DNA of 64,000 nt, taken from positions 1 through 64,000 of the forward strand of contig NZ_JAIXHL010000003.1 of NCBI RefSeq assembly GCF_030145815.1, given 5' to 3'. Positions 61,186 to 64,000 of this stretch are shown here, piece after piece (within the stretch, counting starts at the first letter, position 1; each line of letters starts with the position of its first letter). A program made the position numbers and the translations under genes. This DNA is from Sphingomonas sp. (GTDB taxonomy: Bacteria; Pseudomonadota; Alphaproteobacteria; Sphingomonadales; Sphingomonadaceae). Under the pieces are notes generated by a model that did no database searches, was not told the origin of the DNA, and saw only the letters and a program-made list of their open reading frames with translations.

Positions 61186-62373
61186 ATGATTGCGGGTATT
61201 GCCGAGCCGTGGCTGCACCGCCTGCTCGACCGGATCGATGCGGGACTCTCTGAAGGGTCGATTGCGGCGACCTTGCCGGGCGGCATGCAGCGGCGACTGG
61301 GCGGGCGGGCGCCGGGGCCGGAGGCGATCGTCGAGATTCGCAGCTGGCGCGCCTTGTGGCGGCTGGCGACCGGCGGCTCTGCGGGCTGGTATGAAGCATG
61401 GGCGGCGGGCGAGTGGACCAGCCCGGATCCGGTGCCGTTGTTCGACCTGTTCGTGCGCAACCGCGCGACGCTGGGCAATGCCGGACGGGCAGGGGGCGTG
61501 GGGCGGATCGCCAAGCGCGTGTGGCACGCCTTCCAGCGCAATTCGCGGACCGGATCGCGGCGCAACATCGCCTATCATTACGACCTGGGGAATGATTTCT
61601 ACGCGCCGTGGCTGGACGCCAGCATGACCTATTCGAGCGCGCTGTTCGCGCCGGGCGTGGCGTCGCTGGCGCAGGGGCAGGCGGCGAAGCTGGCGGCGGT
61701 GCTGGAGCGGACCGGGACTGGGCCGGGCGACCGCATTCTGGAGATCGGGTGCGGCTGGGGATCGTTTGCCGAGCTGGCGGCGCGGGGCGGGCGGCAGGTG
61801 CACGGCATCACCCTGTCGGCGGAGCAGAAAGCCTATGTCGAGGCGCGGATGGCGCAAGCGGGGCTGGAGGGCGTCACCGTCGGCCTGACCGATTATCGCG
61901 ACGTCACCGGTATGTTCGACGCGGTGGCGAGCATCGAGATGGTCGAGGCGGTGGGGCAGGATTACTGGCCCGCCTATCTGGCCACGATCGCGCGGGTGCT
62001 GAAGCCCGGTGGGCGCGCGGCGATCCAGTATATTGCGATCGATGACGCGATCTTCGACGCCTATGCGCGCAATGTCGATTTCATTCAGGCCTATGTCTTC
62101 CCTGGCGGGATGCTGTTGTCCGAGAGCCGGTTCCGCGCGATTGCGGAGGCGCAGGGATTGCACTGGAGCGATCAGCAGAATTTTGGGGCCGATTATGCCC
62201 AGACGCTGAAGCTGTGGCGGGAGGCGTTCGACGCGGCGGTGGCGGAGGGGCGGCTGCCCGCCGAATTTGATTCCCATTTCATCGATCTGTGGCGCTATTA
62301 CCTGATGTATTGCGAAGGCGGGTTTCGCGGCGGGGGCATCCATGTCGCGCAGGTCACGCTGATCAAAGACTAG
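61186..62373 (+). CDS. Cyclopropane-fatty-acyl-phospholipid synthase family methyltransferase
   Basis: 395 residues from ATG 61186 (GTG 61117 would add 23 non-conserved residues; neither has a clear Shine-Dalgarno). The SAM-binding motif is ILEIGCGWGSFAE, preceded by IAYHYDLGNDFYAPWLD and followed by ASIEMVEAVGQDYW and YIFPGG-like YVFPGGMLLS. It should add a methylene bridge from SAM to unsaturated lipid acyl chains or methylate a related substrate. It is separated from phrB by a family B cassette. Confidence 0.9.
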   Translation: MIAGIAEPWLHRLLDRIDAGLSEGSIAATLPGGMQRRLGGRAPGPEAIVEIRSWRALWRLATGGSAGWYEAWAAGEWTSPDPVPLFDLFVRNRATLGNAGRAGGVGRIAKRVWHAFQRNSRTGSRRNIAYHYDLGNDFYAPWLDASMTYSSALFAPGVASLAQGQAAKLAAVLERTGTGPGDRILEIGCGWGSFAELAARGGRQVHGITLSAEQKAYVEARMAQAGLEGVTVGLTDYRDVTGMFDAVASIEMVEAVGQDYWPAYLATIARVLKPGGRAAIQYIAIDDAIFDAYARNVDFIQAYVFPGGMLLSESRFRAIAEAQGLHWSDQQNFGADYAQTLKLWREAFDAAVAEGRLPAEFDSHFIDLWRYYLMYCEGGFRGGGIHVAQVTLIKD

Positions 62374-62382
62374 GGGAGAGCG

Positions 62383-63552
62383 ATGATGCGGGCATGGGGA
62401 GTAGCGCTGGGCGCGCTGGCATTGGCGGGCTGTGCGGCTGGTGCGGGAACGTCGCCACCCGCAGTTCAGGCCGCGCCGCAGGATGTTGCGAAGCTGCGTC
62501 AGGTCGGGGCCGCCGTGCTGTTCTGGTCGCAGGAGGAGCGGTACCGCAACTTCCCGGCGATGGAGACGATCTTCCCCGGCACCACCGCCAAGGCCGGGCG
62601 AAAGGTCCGCGCGCTGCCCAACGGCGCGCCGCTGCCGATCGCGGAGGCCGATGTTGCGGCGTTCATGGCGGCGCAGAACATGACCGGGCTGCTGGTACTG
62701 CAGGATGGCAAGGTGCGGCTGGAGCGATATGCGCGCGGCTATGGGCCGGAGGGGCGCTGGACGAGCTTTTCGGTGGCGAAGTCGGTGACGTCGACATTGG
62801 TCGGGGCGGCGATCAAGGATGGCTATATCAAGTCGATCGACGATCCGGTGACGCGCTACATCCCCGATCTGGCCGGTGCCGGCTATGATGGGGTCACGAT
62901 CCGCCAGCTGCTGACGATGACGTCGGGGGTGAAGTGGAATGAGGATTACACCAACCCGAATAGCGATGTGGCCCGGATGTTTGCCGAGGCGGTTCCGGCG
63001 GGGCAGGACCCGACCGTCTTCTATATGCGCAAGCTGCCGCGTGAGAGCGATCCGGGGGTGAAGTTCGTCTACAAGACCGGTGAGACCAATCTGATCGGCG
63101 TGCTGGTGCGCCGCGCGACGGGCAAGTCGCTATCGGCCTATCTCGAAGCGAAGATCTGGAAGCCGTACGGCATGGAGCGCGATGCGTTCTGGATGACCGA
63201 CCAGACCGGCGCGGAAGTGTCGGGATGCTGCCTGTCGGTGTCGCTGCGCGATTATGGGCGCATCGGCCAGATGGCATTGGAGGGCGGGAAGGGCATCGTG
63301 CCGGCCGGCTGGTTTGCGGACGCGACCAAGGCGCAGGTGAGCTTTCCAGGCGGCGGCTATGGCTATCAATGGTGGGTTCCCGCGGGCGGCATCTTCGCGG
63401 CGCAGGGCATTTTCGGGCAATCGATCATCGTCGATCCGGCGAACAAGCTGGTGATGGTCACCAGCGCGGCGTGGCCGCGTGCGAGCGATCGGGCGCTGGC
63501 GCAGGAGCGGTTGGCGTTTGCGATGAAGGTTCAGGCGGCGGCCAAGGAGTAG
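62383..63552 (+). CDS. Lipoprotein serine hydrolase, beta-lactamase class C family
   Basis: 389 residues with a lipobox (LAGC) after MMRAWGVALGALA. The S-x-x-K nucleophile is in FSVAKSVTSTL; the Tyr is probably in FVYKTGETNLIGVL. C-terminal GYGYQWWVPAGG matches this family (related to 6-aminohexanoate-dimer hydrolases). ATG 62383 has GGGGAGAG upstream. The second member of the superfamily in the window. Confidence 0.87.
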   Translation: MMRAWGVALGALALAGCAAGAGTSPPAVQAAPQDVAKLRQVGAAVLFWSQEERYRNFPAMETIFPGTTAKAGRKVRALPNGAPLPIAEADVAAFMAAQNMTGLLVLQDGKVRLERYARGYGPEGRWTSFSVAKSVTSTLVGAAIKDGYIKSIDDPVTRYIPDLAGAGYDGVTIRQLLTMTSGVKWNEDYTNPNSDVARMFAEAVPAGQDPTVFYMRKLPRESDPGVKFVYKTGETNLIGVLVRRATGKSLSAYLEAKIWKPYGMERDAFWMTDQTGAEVSGCCLSVSLRDYGRIGQMALEGGKGIVPAGWFADATKAQVSFPGGGYGYQWWVPAGGIFAAQGIFGQSIIVDPANKLVMVTSAAWPRASDRALAQERLAFAMKVQAAAKE

Positions 63553-63595
63553 CGCTGGCGGCATCTCGTCGCTGAAAGGCTGGTGTGACCTCAAG

Positions 63596-63703
63596 CGTCA
63601 CCCCCGCGAAAGCGGGGGCCCATCACCGGGGCTTGCCGCCTGTTACACCGGCGCGATGTGCCGATCGGGCAGGAGATGGGCCCCCGCTTTCGCGGGGGTG
63701 ACG
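63596..63703. repeat. Inverted intergenic element, family C
   Basis: Left arm CGTCACCCCCGCGAAAGCGG and right arm CCGCTTTCGCGGGGGTGACG, about 70 nt apart, extended inward by GGGCCCATC and GATGGGCCC. It lies between the convergent ends of the hydrolase gene and the minus-strand gene at the right edge. Confidence 0.82.
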
Positions 63704-63763
63704 GCTAATCTCGTGTCCTCACTATTCCGGGATATCCCACGTCACGCGGGGAGCGCCCCGGCG

Positions 63764-64000
63764 TCAGCCCCGCAGCCGCTCGATCGCCTGCGCCAGCGCG
63801 ACGTAGAGCTTGCCCATGTCGGACGAAAGCAAGGTCACGCCCAGCGGCGCGCCGTCGCGCAGGGCGAGGACCTGACGCAGCATCGCTTCGAAATCATGGA
63901 TGTAGCGGTTGACCTGCTCGCGGAAGTCGGGATCGCCCTCGTACAGCGAGGAGACTTCGCGTGCCTGACCGCTGTCGAGCAGGCGAACGGCGCGGCGGGT
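63764..64000 (-). CDS. C-terminal end of an unidentified gene (truncated by window edge)
   Basis: 78 codons plus TGA stop (63766-63764), with the 5' part beyond base 64000. The visible piece is helical and charged (REVSSLYEGDPDFREQVNRY, then MLRQVLALRDGAPLGVTLLS) and ends LAQAIERLRG. It looks like the C-terminus of a larger helical or coiled-coil protein. Identity cannot be determined from this fragment. Confidence 0.6.
   Translation of the reverse strand, partial: TRRAVRLLDSGQAREVSSLYEGDPDFREQVNRYIHDFEAMLRQVLALRDGAPLGVTLLSSDMGKLYVALAQAIERLRG

Overview
The window reads as chromosome of a GC-rich alphaproteobacterium of the Sphingomonadaceae, most likely Sphingomonas or a close relative. Support comes from the high-GC codon usage, an XrtA (exosortase A) exopolysaccharide locus of the sphingomonad type, a carboxynorspermidine pathway pair, S9 peptidases, and several families of palindromic intergenic cassettes typical of such genomes. 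I see no prophage, IS element, CRISPR array, rRNA or tRNA gene. This assignment is inference from gene content; no search was run.

Layout. 1-3.4 kb: 5' part of mtaB (tRNA methylthiotransferase, running off the left edge), a DUF924 gene whose start codon overlaps that of mtaB, and a GGDEF-EAL membrane protein. 3.6-11.9 kb: the conserved translation/secretion block ffh-rpsP-rimM ... trmD-rplS, interrupted between rimM and trmD by about 4.5 kb of unrelated genes (metallophosphoesterase, ArsR/SRPBCC pair, serine hydrolase, small membrane protein, TrxB-like flavoprotein). 12-19.9 kb: small membrane proteins, a YbaL-type CPA2 antiporter, a divergent VOC gene/soxR pair sharing a near-perfect SoxR box, a DPP-IV-type peptidase, an exported SRPBCC protein, and a TPR protein whose frame continues past an in-frame TGA. 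20-22.8 kb: rpsM-rpsK-rpoA-rplQ with its own promoter and leader. 23-29.7 kb: prolyl oligopeptidase, an exported protein of unknown function, cyclophilin and trxB, interspersed with very small membrane-protein genes. 30-30.7 kb: a lone lower-GC AAA ATPase.

30.8-48.1 kb is a nearly complete XrtA/PEP-CTERM exopolysaccharide system. On the minus strand lie two accessory hydrolases and an acyl carrier protein. On the plus strand lie an acyl-CoA ligase and a PLP decarboxylase, then a long overlapping operon: lipoprotein exporter, chain-length determinant, tyrosine autokinase, outer-membrane barrel, AAA ATPase, polysaccharide deacetylase, FemAB protein, glycosyltransferase, exosortase A fused to EpsI, and asparagine-synthase-like amidotransferase. 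Together these should assemble and export an extracellular polysaccharide and process PEP-CTERM proteins. No PEP-CTERM substrate, initiating sugar transferase or PrsK/PrsR regulator is visible in the window.

48-64 kb: MAPEG protein, Tat-type esterase, the carboxynorspermidine dehydrogenase/decarboxylase pair, an ABC-F ATPase, a histone-deacetylase-like hydrolase, a KorA/KorB 2-oxoacid:ferredoxin oxidoreductase with a 52-codon ORF fitted exactly between the subunits, a membrane metal-dependent hydrolase overlapping a photolyase, a cyclopropane-fatty-acid synthase-like methyltransferase, a lipoprotein serine hydrolase, and the C-terminal end of an unidentified gene at the right edge.

Points most worth a second look: the ORF nested between korA and korB, the in-frame stop in the TPR gene, the SoxR-box/VOC divergon, the leader of the rpsM operon, and the palindromic cassettes, one of which has been invaded by a separate perfect hairpin.
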